Assembly (NCBI GenBank): GCA_035654175.1
Contig: DASRXL010000249.1
Coordinates: forward strand, 1 to 32,409
DNA: 32,409 bases
From: PNC22 sp035654175
Lineage (GTDB): Bacteria > Planctomycetota > Phycisphaerae > Phycisphaerales > UBA1924
Reading direction: 5' to 3'
Position numbers and translations under genes: made by a program. Position 1 is the first letter of the stretch, and each line of letters begins with the position of its first letter. The notes below the pieces were generated by a model. The model saw only the letters and a program-made list of their open reading frames with translations. It was not told the DNA's origin and did not search any database. This document shows positions 7,488 through 15,279 of this stretch, one piece after another.

Positions 7488-7630
7488 GCCGGCGCTCGGG
7501 GCTCAGGGCCGGCCCTCTCGGGCCGTGGCCCGCTCGGCTATCGGCGAACCGACCCCGACCTTTTATCCAAGCCCGAAGGATTCATCCGTCTCGCACCCAC
7601 CGGCGCGCCGTTCCGGCAGCGCACCCGGCC

Positions 7631-8380
7631 TTAGAGCGGCAGGCCGCCCTCCCCGAACAGGGGGCTCACCGACGGCAGCTCCCGGTCCAGCAGGAAACGT
7701 GAATACGCCGCGAGAAGCCTCGCGCCCCGCGCGACTGCCCCCAGATCCGCGCGCTCCAGCGAGGCGGTCCTGCGATCCAGCTCCGCAAGGAGCGTGGCCG
7801 TCTCCGGGCGCACGCCCCACGCGTCCGCCGGCATTGCGCCGTGCTCCACGCGGACCATGCCGCCGAGCCGCGGCGAGAACGCGACGCGCTCCGCGCCCGA
7901 CAGCGTCTCGCCGGTGCGCACGTCGGCGCCCACCTCGGGCCGATGGCCGGTCTCGGTCAGCACCGCCCACTGGCCGCACAGGAGCGCCCACTGCTCCGAC
8001 CGGGCAAGATCGCGGAGCGCCTCCACCATGCGGTCGTACAGCGCGGGGTGCGGATCCTCGTGCGTGACGGTGTGGTGCAGCAGGTCCGCCAGGTAGATGC
8101 CCACGTGGAACGCCCCGAGCGTCCGGCGGGCAGCGGGGAACAGCTCGAGCAGGTCCCACGCGGTGAGCGTCGCCATGGCCTGCCCGCCCTTGACGATGGC
8201 CACCACCTCGCCCCGGGTCAGCAGCTCGATCCCGCCGGAGAACTGCCCCTTCTCGCGCTTGGCCCCCTTGGCCAGGCCGCGGATCAGGCCGTGCCCGCGC
8301 GAGAAGAGCGAGACTGTCTGGCTGGTCTCCGACCAATCCCAGTGGCGGATGCACAGTGCCTCGTCGCGGATGGTGGCCAC
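7631..8380 (-). CDS. recO: DNA repair protein RecO
   Basis: This 249-residue protein matches RecO in length and order. An N-terminal OB-fold (IRDEALCIRHWDWSETSQ, then LFSRGHGLIRGLAKGAKR) is followed by a helical C-terminal domain ending RFLLDRELPSVSPLF. RecO anneals SSB-coated single strands and helps RecR load RecA at gaps. The CxxC...CxxC zinc knuckle seen in many RecO proteins is absent: the corresponding region (ETGHRPEVGADVRTGE to FSPRLGGMV) has no cysteine pair. This is a known kind of variation. The gene is divergent from the fabZ-like gene, with 47 bp between starts. Confidence 0.85.
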   Translation of the reverse strand: MATIRDEALCIRHWDWSETSQTVSLFSRGHGLIRGLAKGAKREKGQFSGGIELLTRGEVVAIVKGGQAMATLTAWDLLELFPAARRTLGAFHVGIYLADLLHHTVTHEDPHPALYDRMVEALRDLARSEQWALLCGQWAVLTETGHRPEVGADVRTGETLSGAERVAFSPRLGGMVRVEHGAMPADAWGVRPETATLLAELDRRTASLERADLGAVARGARLLAAYSRFLLDRELPSVSPLFGEGGLPL

Positions 8381-8427
8381 GCGCCAGAGCCTAGGGCGAG
8401 TGTCCCGCGGTCCGGGTATCCTCCGCC

Positions 8428-8841
8428 ATGCACTTCAACCTGGTGGACCGCGTGCTCGAGGCTTCCCCGGAGGGCGCCACCACGCTCAAGCAGGTCTCCC
8501 TCGCCGAGGAGTACCTGCAGGATCATTTCCCCTCCTTCCCCGTGCTCCCGGGCGTGCTCATGCTCGAAGCCATGGTGCAGGCCGGCCGGGTGGCCGCGGC
8601 GTCGCGTGGGCTCTCCGTGCCGCTTGTGCTCGGGGAGGTCCGGGCCCTGAAGTACAACCGGTTCGTGCCCCCGGGGGCCGCGATCCGCGCCCAAGTGAGC
8701 CTCGACGAAGCCGAGCCGGCCGATACCCTGAGCTTTCGGGGCCAGGTGGTGCTCGTGGATTCGCACTCGGGCGACCCCGGTGTCGTGGCGGCGTCCGGAC
8801 GGTTCACCCTGCGCCCGGTTCAGGCCGGTCCCGCGGCCTGA
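8428..8841 (+). CDS. fabZ: FabZ-like 3-hydroxyacyl-ACP dehydratase
   Basis: This 137-residue hot-dog fold protein carries the FabZ active site. His33 is in DHFPSFPVLPG and Glu47 is in GVLMLEAMVQAG. FabZ removes water from 3-hydroxyacyl-ACP to give trans-2-enoyl-ACP in fatty acid elongation. It lies 89 bp before an ACP gene and is followed by a second dehydratase, so the three probably work on the same ACP-bound chain. Length is near the usual 140-150. The start ATG is close to recO's start on the other strand, implying a shared divergent promoter region. Confidence 0.88.
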   Translation: MHFNLVDRVLEASPEGATTLKQVSLAEEYLQDHFPSFPVLPGVLMLEAMVQAGRVAAASRGLSVPLVLGEVRALKYNRFVPPGAAIRAQVSLDEAEPADTLSFRGQVVLVDSHSGDPGVVAASGRFTLRPVQAGPAA

Positions 8842-8930
8842 GTGGGCCGACCCGCACGGGGCGCGTAGCATGGCGGCCCAAGGATCGGGCCGGGGCGGGG
8901 CCGCACGCCCGCTGAGAGGATTCCCCAACG

Positions 8931-9314
8931 ATGACCAGAGACGAGATCTTTGAGAAGGTCCGCGAGGTGCTGGTGGAGGCGCTCGGCGTCGACGACGACG
9001 AGGTGACCCCCGGCGCCTCCCTCACCGCCGATCTCGGCGCGGAGTCCATTGACTTTCTCGACATCGTCTTCCAGCTCGAGCAGGCCTTCGGGTTCAAGAT
9101 CCAGCAGGGCGAGCTGTTCCCGGAGAACGTCACTCAGGACCCCGACTACGTGCAGGACGGCCAGGTCACGCCCAAGGGCCTCGCGGCGCTCAAGGAGCGC
9201 CTCCCGCACATCGACTTCGCCAAGCTCGAGGCCGACCCCAAGATCACCAAGGTCGCCGAGGTGTTCACCGTCGACGCGCTCGTGAACTTCTGCGAGCGCA
9301 AGCTCGCGGCGTAG
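8931..9314 (+). CDS. acyl carrier protein, extended form
   Basis: This protein of 127 residues is longer than the usual ~78. The helix I region EIFEKVREVLVEALGV is followed by the phosphopantetheine site DLGAESIDFLDIVFQLE, with Ser39 as the attachment residue. The extra length is an insertion of roughly 40 residues (EGELFPENV-like to ITKVAEVF) between helices II and III, and the protein ends FTVDALVNFCERKL. It is placed between two hydroxyacyl-ACP dehydratases, so it should carry their substrate. The next gene's SD (GGAGAG) overlaps its stop region. Similar long ACPs are typical of planctomycete fab-like clusters, in my recollection. Confidence 0.9.
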   Translation: MTRDEIFEKVREVLVEALGVDDDEVTPGASLTADLGAESIDFLDIVFQLEQAFGFKIQQGELFPENVTQDPDYVQDGQVTPKGLAALKERLPHIDFAKLEADPKITKVAEVFTVDALVNFCERKLAA

Positions 9315-9327
9315 GAGAGCCGGCGCC

Positions 9328-9861
9328 GTGCGCTGGATGTGGATCGACCGCATCGTCGAGCTGGTCCCGCGCGAGAGGCTCGTCGCGGTCAAGAACGTCT
9401 CGCTCGCCGAGGACCACCTCCACGACCACTTCCCCGAGACCCTGCTCCCCGACGGCACGCGCCGCCCCGCCATGCCGGTCATGCCGGGGTCGCTCGTCAT
9501 CGAGGGCATGGCCCAGACGGCCGGCATCCTCGTCGGCCACGCCGAGGGCTTCCGCGAGAAGGTCATCCTGGCCAAGGTGACGCGCGCCCGGCTCGATCGC
9601 GACGCCACACCAGGCACCACGCTGCGGTACACCGCCACGCTCGTGCAGCAGAGCCCCCTCGGCGCGGCTACGCAGGGGGTCGTCGAGCTCTTCGACCACG
9701 GGCGGCCCGGGGCCGGGTACGCCGAGATCGGGCGCATCGACCTGGTCTTCAGCCACCTCGACCGGAACATGGCCGGCGTCGAGTTCCCCGAGCACAACTT
9801 CGTCTTCAGCGAGTCGTTCCGCACGCTGCTCCGGAGCAGCGGCATCCCCTGCGACTTCTGA
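9328..9861 (+). CDS. second hydroxyacyl-ACP dehydratase (FabZ/FabA-like hot-dog fold)
   Basis: This 177-residue protein starts at GTG 9328, with GGAGAG 8-9 nt upstream and 13 nt after the ACP stop. The active site pattern is DHFPETLLPDGTRRPAMPVMPG with a catalytic Glu in SLVIEGMAQTAG. The loop between HFP and MPG is about 10 residues longer than in standard FabZ. The C-terminal part (EFPEHNFVFSESF) is also extended. It shares DRIVEL...KNVSLAEDHL with the first dehydratase and likely arose from it. It may serve a different chain length or a modified ACP substrate. The start could also be a few codons downstream, but MRWMWIDR is a usual beginning. Confidence 0.85.
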   Translation: MRWMWIDRIVELVPRERLVAVKNVSLAEDHLHDHFPETLLPDGTRRPAMPVMPGSLVIEGMAQTAGILVGHAEGFREKVILAKVTRARLDRDATPGTTLRYTATLVQQSPLGAATQGVVELFDHGRPGAGYAEIGRIDLVFSHLDRNMAGVEFPEHNFVFSESFRTLLRSSGIPCDF

Positions 9862-10019
9862 CGGCTCGCTCAAGGCGTCGACCATGGAGGGCACCGGAGA
9901 GCACGGAGTCGATGCAGAGGGGGAGTGTGGAAAGCAACCGAGCCGCCCCACCGTCCGGGCGTGCACCCTCCGCCTTGTCTGCGTGCCCTCCGTGTGCTCC
10001 GAGGTGAGATCATGCCCGC
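9862..10019. repeat. imperfect inverted repeat between dehydratase and membrane-protein genes
   Basis: A GGAGGGCACCGGAGAGCACG stretch and a later CCTCCGTGTGCTCCGAGG stretch are imperfect reverse complements. They could form a long leaky stem between the convergent genes. It may act as a terminator for the fab cluster. Confidence 0.35.
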
Positions 10020-10426
10020 TCATCCGTGCATGAATGCATGGAACCAATCGTTGGAGAAGTAGACCAACTGGGCCAACGAGAGCGCCACCGGCGCGAAATT
10101 GAGCAGCACGCCCGCGCCCACGAGCGCGCGGTGCTCATCCGCCGCCGTCCGACGAACTCGCAGATCCCCAGCACCACCGCGAGCGCCAGGAACTTCAGCG
10201 CGATCAACCCCCACAGCCCGCCGGCGCGGATCGCGTGGTCCGCGACGACGTTCACCTCGATCGCGCCGAGGTTGAGCATCAGGTGCGTCATGATTACGTC
10301 GAGCGACCCGGCAAGCACCAGCCACGAGTAGCCGACCGGGAAGAGCACGCTCTCGGGCGCGACCGCCGCCGCCCGCGCGCCCGCGCGGCCGCTCTCGCTC
10401 AGCTCCATGCCCGGCGCCATGCCCAA
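10020..10426 (-). pseudogene. small membrane protein (DUF5658-like), frameshifted
   Basis: Two frames are needed to read one coherent protein. The first, from ATG 10426, gives GYSWLVLAGSLDVIMTHLML, then IEVNVVADHAIRAGGLWGLI and FLALAVVLGICEFVGR, which resembles DUF5658-type membrane proteins. After a run of CGG repeats near 10148-10156 the protein sense moves to the other frame: DEHRALVGAGVLLNF, then LSLAQLVYFSNDWF, ending at 10020. A one-base deletion in the CGG run explains both halves and would give about 135 residues with three or four membrane helices. It could be a real mutation or a sequencing error in the GC run. The family call is from memory and is moderate. Confidence 0.65.
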
Positions 10427-10451
10427 CCTCCCGTGCTCCGCTCCGACGCGC

Positions 10452-12167
10452 TCAGCGGCCGAGCGCCCCGCGGACGAGGCGGCGGAAGAGGTCGCGGGGG
10501 GCGGGGCGTCCGGTCCACAGCTCGAACTGCCGCGCGCCCTGGCCGACGAACATCTCCACGCCGTCGATCGTTCGCCAGCCCGCGACCTGCGCGTCGCTCA
10601 GCAGTCTTGTACGGATCGGGTTGTAAATGGTTTCCATGACGACCCCCTCACCCGCCGGCGCGAACGCCTCGACCGGGAGTGGGGATTCGTCCGGAGCCGG
10701 CCCGCCGGTCATACCGACGGCGGTGCAATTGATGTAGGCGTCGGGGTTTGCGCCTGCGCGCCGCTCCCAGGGCGCGGCCGCGGCGGTGCCGGGGCGCGTT
10801 GGCCCGCCGGGGCCGGCCCATGAGAAATGCGTCGCCGCGATGTCGCGCGCGATCCGCTCGGCGCGTTCCGGCGTGCGGTTGAACACCGTCACGTGTGAGC
10901 CCTCGCTCACGAGGCCGAACGCGATCGCCCGAGCCACGCCGCCGGCGCCGAGCAGCGCGATGCGCTTGCCCTCGAGCGTACCGAGCGCGTCGCGGATGCA
11001 GCTCAGTGCAGCGTCCACGTCCGTGTTCAGCGCGTGGGCCGCGCGGAACGCCCCGCTCTCCTCGCGCTGCACCACCAGCGTGTTCGCCGCGCGCGAGAGG
11101 AGCGCCTGGGTGTCCAGGTACCACCCCTCTTCGAACGCGAGCTCCGCGAGGTTCTCCTTGTGCGGCAGGGTCACGCTGCACCCGGCGAAATCCAGGCGCG
11201 GATGATGGACGAGCTCGAGCATCGTCGCCTTGAAGCTGGCGTAGGAGGCGTCGGCGTCGCCGGGGGAAACCGGCCCGTCGCGGGCCGGCTCGCTTGGGGT
11301 CGTTTCGGGGGGCACACCCGCCGCGATGGGCAGCGGGACGTACACGCCGTCGTGGCCGACCTCGTCGAACCCCGCGTTGTGCATCAGAGGGCTCATCGAG
11401 TGGCCGACGGGCCAGCCCACGATGCCGTAGACGCGCGTCTTCTCGTTGATGGCGCGGAAGCGGTACTTCTGCAGCAGCTCCCCCACCGTCGGCTGGCCGG
11501 GAGCGGTGACCTCCTCGGGGCGCAGGCTCGCGAAGGTGAGGAAGCCGCCGAACTTGGGGGCGAGCACCCGGCTCATGAGGCCGAACTCGCCCATGCCGAG
11601 GGCGATCGTCGGCTTGGTGCGCTCGGCGAGCATGTCGAAAAGCTCGGGGTTGTCGCGCAGGGAGCGGGCGCGGAAGGCGACCTTGTGCACGGCGGCCGCG
11701 GGCTCGGCCTGCATCGCGAGGACTCGCCGCGTGAGGTCGGCGGGCCGGCCCGCGAAGTCGTGAGAGGAGAGGATGAGGCGGGTGGTGACGTCGCGCGGCT
11801 GCTTGGGGTGCTCGACGGCGAGGTTGACCTTCTGGCGGAAGTTGGCCGAGCGCGTGTACGCCGCGAGCTCGACGTCGATGTAGCGGGGCGGGCGGTCGGA
11901 CGCGCCGAGCCGCTCGAAGAGCGAGACGCGGGCGTCCTCGTCGCCGTCGTAGTGGCCGCCCTCCCAGGCGGGGCGGCAGGTGACGATGCAGGGGAGGGGC
12001 GAGGTCTCGACCAGGCGGAGCACCTCGGGCGTGTCGTCGGGCGAATTGAAGAGCTCGTCGATGCGGTACTCGACGAGATCCGCGCCGTGCTCGCGCGCCT
12101 GGACCGCGTGGGCGTGGGCGCCCTCGACGGTGCGGACCATGATGGGGACGCAGACCAACGTCGGCAT
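10452..12167 (-). CDS. aroDE: bifunctional 3-dehydroquinate dehydratase (type I) / shikimate dehydrogenase
   Basis: This is a 571-residue fusion. Residues 1 to about 235 form a type I dehydroquinase barrel with Glu33/Arg35 (VEYRID), His136 (LSSHDF) and the Schiff-base Lys162 (AVHKVAF). Residues about 246-571 are shikimate dehydrogenase. It has GWPVGHSMSP for shikimate binding, LPHKENL with catalytic Lys337, NTDVDA with Asp383, the nucleotide loop LLGAGGVARA (405-414) and an NRT NADP-type motif (430-432). It catalyses steps 3 and 4 of the shikimate pathway in the cytoplasm. A Pro/Gly-rich insertion at about 284-310 within the SDH N-domain is unusual. Such fusions are known in plants, chlamydiae and planctomycetes. 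Confidence 0.93.
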   Translation of the reverse strand: MPTLVCVPIMVRTVEGAHAHAVQAREHGADLVEYRIDELFNSPDDTPEVLRLVETSPLPCIVTCRPAWEGGHYDGDEDARVSLFERLGASDRPPRYIDVELAAYTRSANFRQKVNLAVEHPKQPRDVTTRLILSSHDFAGRPADLTRRVLAMQAEPAAAVHKVAFRARSLRDNPELFDMLAERTKPTIALGMGEFGLMSRVLAPKFGGFLTFASLRPEEVTAPGQPTVGELLQKYRFRAINEKTRVYGIVGWPVGHSMSPLMHNAGFDEVGHDGVYVPLPIAAGVPPETTPSEPARDGPVSPGDADASYASFKATMLELVHHPRLDFAGCSVTLPHKENLAELAFEEGWYLDTQALLSRAANTLVVQREESGAFRAAHALNTDVDAALSCIRDALGTLEGKRIALLGAGGVARAIAFGLVSEGSHVTVFNRTPERAERIARDIAATHFSWAGPGGPTRPGTAAAAPWERRAGANPDAYINCTAVGMTGGPAPDESPLPVEAFAPAGEGVVMETIYNPIRTRLLSDAQVAGWRTIDGVEMFVGQGARQFELWTGRPAPRDLFRRLVRGALGR

Positions 12168-12220
12168 TCGTCGAGTCTACCCCGCGGTCCCCCTCCGCAA
12201 CGCGGGGACCATTCCTCCGC

Positions 12221-12325
12221 GGGTGCCACTGGTCAGGTCCTGCTCTGAGGACCTGCCCAGTGCGGACGTCCGCCGGTTGTCCGCACTGGGCAGCCGCTCA
12301 GAGCAGCGGCTGACCAGTGGCACCC
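12221..12325. repeat. head-to-head pair of covarying REP-like hairpins
   Basis: Two units face each other. The left has arms 12227-12240 and 12249-12262 with loop 12241-12248. The right has arms 12284-12297 and 12306-12319 with loop 12298-12305. Each has a 14-position stem with one conserved T/C mismatch at the seventh pair. The loop is TGCTCTGA read on one strand. The inner four pairs differ (GTCC/GGAC against CCGC/GCGG), yet pairing is kept. The outer 16 bases of the pair are perfect inverted copies. Confidence 0.85.
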
Positions 12326-12356
12326 GGGGAGGCGGCGCCCGCGCACGGCGACTCGG

Positions 12357-12540
12357 CTACGTGGTGTCGATGGGCAGGATCTCTTCGATCCAGCAGTCGT
12401 CGGAATCGGGGTTGCAGCCGAGGCGGAGGACGACGTGGACGGGCGCGGCGTCGGGGTAGGTGAGGATGTAGAGCTTGGCGGCGCGGACGGGCGCGGCGAG
12501 GCCGCGCGCTTGCGCTTCGGGCTCTGTTGGAACGGGCTCC
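12357..12540 (-). pseudogene. 3' end of an unrecognised gene, interrupted upstream by repeats
   Basis: The minus-strand frame ending at 12357 has protein-like sequence in its last 45 or so residues: AAKLYILTYPDAAPVHVVL, then LGCNPDSDDCWIEEILP. Upstream the frame runs through a planctomycete-type GCCCGAAGCGCAAGCG repeat (12507-12529) and the palindromic element at 12572-12722, with low-complexity translation. I read it as a truncated gene tail. A very short intact gene is possible but I see no good start. Confidence 0.35.
12507..12529 (-). repeat. GCCCGAAGCGCAAGCG dispersed repeat
   Basis: A 23-bp sequence here is identical to 25778-25800, inside the thiC coding region. A shorter 16-bp match lies at 25739-25754. 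Read on the minus strand it contains GCCCGAAGCGCAAGCG, which I recall as common in planctomycete intergenic DNA. Confidence 0.65.
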
Positions 12541-12571
12541 GCGGCGGGGCCGGTGCCGTGGCTTTGTGATC

Positions 12572-12722
12572 TTGCAGCCTGAAGGGCTGCTCGTTGCGCG
12601 GGGAATCGCGCGGGACGTGGACCCCTTCGGGGTCGGCCGCGGGGTGCGGGCCATGGTCCGGGGGTCGCGCTCGAAGACTCGCTCGACCCCCGGCTCCGAA
12701 CGATCAGCCCTTCGGGCTGGAA
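12572..12722. mobile_element. MITE-like element with inverted ends and internal hairpins
   Basis: The left end (12572-12595, with GCAGCCTGAAGGGCTGC) and the right end (12699-12722, with CAGCCCTTCGGGCTG) are inverted copies over about 24 bp with few mismatches. Inside are GACCCCTTCGGGGTC and a larger CCGGGGGTC/GACCCCCGG stem. The design matches the element at 4237-4420 although the sequence differs. It sits just before prfA. Confidence 0.6.
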
Positions 12723-12838
12723 TGCGAATGCGGCCCGAGGCCGACCGCGCGTGGACCGCCTTGGGCTGGAGGAACCGTGAGAGACGTCGCCGTCGGCGCG
12801 CGGTGGGGACGACCGGCTCGCCCCTATCCTCTTCACCG

Positions 12839-13951
12839 ATGTCCGAGCCCCGCTCCAGCCTGCCTTCCACCGTGCTCTCCAGGCTCGCCGAGCTGGACCG
12901 GCAGTATGCGCAGATCGAGGCAGAGCTCGCAGATCCCGCGGTGATGGGCGACCACAGGAAAGTCCGGGACCTTTCCATCAAGCGGGCGGCACTGGAGCCG
13001 ACCGTGGACGGGTATCGGCGGCTGATGGCGCTCTCGCGGGAGGCGGAGGAGCTGCGCGGGGTGATCGAGGGCGCCGGAACCGGCGGCGGGGACGCCGAGC
13101 TCGCGGCGATGGCGCGGGAGGAGCTGCCGCAGGTGGAGGCGCGGGCGGCGGCGCTCGCCGAGGAGGTGAAGGCGGGGCTGGTGAACGCGGACGACCGGCG
13201 CGTCGGGTCGGTGATGCTGGAGGTGCGGGCGGGGGCGGGGGGGGACGAGGCGGGGTTGTGGGCGCGGGACCTGCTCTCTATCTATGAGAGATACGCCGCG
13301 GCGAAGCACTGGAAGTTCGAGCCGATGGAGCTGGTGGCGGACGGGAGCGTCGGCGGCGTGCGGTACGCGCTGGTGAACGTGCAGGGGGACGGGGTGTGGT
13401 CGGAGCTGGCGTTCGAGGCGGGGGTGCACTCGGTCAAGCGCGTGCCGGCGACGGAGGCGCAGGGGCGGATCCACACCTCGACGGCGACGGTGGCGGTGCT
13501 GCCCGAGCCCGAAGAGGTGGACGTCAAGATCGACTGGGCGAACGACGTGGTGGAGCACGTGACCACGAGCCAGGGGCCGGGGGGGCAGAACGTCAACAAG
13601 GTGGCGACGGCGGTGCACATGGTGCACCGGCCGACGGGCATCGAGGTGCGGATGCAGGAGACCAAGAGCCAGCAGCAGAACCGGGAGAAGGCCAAGCGGC
13701 TGCTGATGGCGCGGGTCTACGAGCACGAGCGGGCGAAGGCGGAGGCGGAGCGGTCGGCGGCGCGGCGGAGCCAGATCGGGAGCGGGGAGCGGAGCGAGAA
13801 GATCCGCGTCTACCGCTACCAGGACGGGATCGTGGCGGACCAGCGGGTGGAGGAGAAGTTTCAGCTGCGGGACGTGCTGGCGGGGGAGCTCGGGCCGATG
13901 TTCGCGGCCCTCATCGAGCAGGAGACGGCGCGGCGGTTGGCGGAGCTGTGA
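12839..13951 (+). CDS. prfA: peptide chain release factor 1
   Basis: This 370-residue class I release factor has the PAT stop-codon-reading tripeptide at 203-205 (KRVPATEAQGR), which marks RF1 (UAA/UAG) rather than RF2 (SPF). The universal GGQ is at 248-250 (SQGPGGQNVNK) for peptidyl-tRNA hydrolysis. Domain 1 helices fill the first ~110 residues, and the C-terminal segment GSGERSEKIRVYRYQDG is typical. An in-frame upstream extension is repeat DNA, so ATG 12839 (MSEPRSSLPS) is the start. Inserted glycine-rich residues at about 79-86 are a local peculiarity. The gene is not followed by prmC (hemK), its common partner. A tandem hairpin repeat begins 13 bp after its stop. Confidence 0.95.
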   Translation: MSEPRSSLPSTVLSRLAELDRQYAQIEAELADPAVMGDHRKVRDLSIKRAALEPTVDGYRRLMALSREAEELRGVIEGAGTGGGDAELAAMAREELPQVEARAAALAEEVKAGLVNADDRRVGSVMLEVRAGAGGDEAGLWARDLLSIYERYAAAKHWKFEPMELVADGSVGGVRYALVNVQGDGVWSELAFEAGVHSVKRVPATEAQGRIHTSTATVAVLPEPEEVDVKIDWANDVVEHVTTSQGPGGQNVNKVATAVHMVHRPTGIEVRMQETKSQQQNREKAKRLLMARVYEHERAKAEAERSAARRSQIGSGERSEKIRVYRYQDGIVADQRVEEKFQLRDVLAGELGPMFAALIEQETARRLAEL

Positions 13952-13964
13952 TTGCGCTCGGGCT

Positions 13965-14063
13965 CGCACTGGGCAGCTGCGCAGAGCCTCCGCTGACCAG
14001 TGGCGCCCGGTGAGCATTCGCACTGGGCAGCTGCGCAGAGCCTCCGCTGACCAGTGGCGCCCG
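13965..14063. repeat. tandem direct repeat of a 45-bp REP-like hairpin unit
   Basis: Positions 13965-14009 and 14019-14063 are identical over 45 bp, separated by 9 bp. Each belongs to the hairpin family of 12221-12325. Outer pairs CACTGG/CCAGTG and the middle CAGC/GCTG are kept, but the upper stem has decayed and the loop differs. They may act as the prfA terminator. Confidence 0.8.
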
Positions 14064-14190
14064 ACGGAATGCAAGGACAAATACCGGGTTTTCACACTCC
14101 GATGGGTGAGACCACGCAACTCCGGATTTCATCAGCACTTGGGGCGCATGCGCCGATTAGGATGCCTTCACGGAAGGAAGGTAGAACCTG

Positions 14191-15249
14191 ATGCGGAATG
14201 ACCCTGCAGGCAAGGCGATCATTGTCGCCACCGCCGTCGGCGCCCTGAGCGCTCTCGTCCAAGGCCAGACATTCGAGTTCACCATCAGCCCGCACGCGAG
14301 CAGCCTCGCGGCGAACCTCGGCTTCGACGCACAGACAACCGGCACGCTGACAGGCGACTGGATCGCCGACGCCAACCCCGGCGGCACCCGCACCAAGCCG
14401 GGGCTCCTCGGCGCCTTCGGCCCCGCCGAGAACGTCCCCGTGGACGTGGCCCTCGGGCTCTCGCTCGGCGGCGACATCGACGGCGCGACGTCCGGCTCGT
14501 TCCGGATCACGCTCGACGCGGCCTCCGGCGAGATCGGCGTCGAGGGCTTCGACGCCGACCTCCTGGCCGGCGGCACGCCCTCGCTCCCCGCCCTCCTGAG
14601 CGTGGAGGCCGAGAGCTTCCGCACCCGCCAGCCCGATTCGGCCTACCCCGGCGTCCCGACCGATCTGCCGGCCGGCGAATTCCGGCTCACCGATCTCTCC
14701 CTCGCCCAGGTCCCCGGCCCGGTCAGCGGCGCCATGACTGAGCTCGAGCCGGACCGCTTCGGGTTCACGCTCGTTGCGCCGGCCGTGCTCAACGCGGCGT
14801 TCGACCTCAACGGCTGGCCCGTGGAGATCGCGGCCCCGACCGAGCTCATGCTCGCCGGCGAGATCACCGTCTCCGGCGGCGCCGCCACCCTGACCGCCGT
14901 CCACTGGATCGACCACGCCGAGCTCCAGCAGCCGGGCGTGCCGCTCCCGCAGTTTCCCATGGAGCTGCCGACGGTGCTCCCCCCCGGCGCCACCGCCCAC
15001 GTCCTCGTGGACCTCGCGCTCGACGAGGTGGCCACCAGCATCGTCGGCCGCCTCGTGCTCAGCGCCGAGGGCGTCGTCGGCGGGTGCGACGCCGACTTCA
15101 ACTCCGACGGCGCGGCGAACACGCTCGACGTGATCGCCTTCCTCGGGGCGTGGAGCGCCCACGACCTGGACGCCGACTTCAACGGCGACGCCGCCGTGAA
15201 CTCCCTCGACGTCGTGGACTTCCTCAACGCCTGGGCCCGCGGCTGCTGA
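14191..15249 (+). CDS. exported protein with dockerin-like Cys-bracketed C-terminal repeats
   Basis: This 352-residue protein starts with a signal peptide (IIVATAVGALSALVQGQ) and has a GGAAGG region upstream of the ATG. The central ~250 residues are beta-rich and match no family I recognise. The C-terminus has two copies of a calcium-loop module: DADFNSDGAANTLDVIAFLGAW and a second beginning DADFNGD and ending DVVDFLNAW. A cysteine precedes the first and a GC ends the protein. The pattern resembles type I dockerin repeats, common on secreted proteins of Phycisphaerae. A role as a sorting or anchoring tag is more likely than a cellulosome, since no cohesin is visible. The protein should be extracellular or cell-surface. 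Confidence 0.85.
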   Translation: MRNDPAGKAIIVATAVGALSALVQGQTFEFTISPHASSLAANLGFDAQTTGTLTGDWIADANPGGTRTKPGLLGAFGPAENVPVDVALGLSLGGDIDGATSGSFRITLDAASGEIGVEGFDADLLAGGTPSLPALLSVEAESFRTRQPDSAYPGVPTDLPAGEFRLTDLSLAQVPGPVSGAMTELEPDRFGFTLVAPAVLNAAFDLNGWPVEIAAPTELMLAGEITVSGGAATLTAVHWIDHAELQQPGVPLPQFPMELPTVLPPGATAHVLVDLALDEVATSIVGRLVLSAEGVVGGCDADFNSDGAANTLDVIAFLGAWSAHDLDADFNGDAAVNSLDVVDFLNAWARGC

Positions 15250-15279
15250 TCGCCGCGGCCGGCTTGCCGACGCTTAGGC

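Noticed and set aside
12527..12838. N-terminal extension of RF1
   Set aside because: This part translates a palindromic element. RF1 similarity begins at the ATG 12839.
13965..14063. Possible CRISPR array
   Set aside because: There are only two repeat units with a 9-bp gap, each unit is a hairpin of a dispersed family, and no cas gene is seen.
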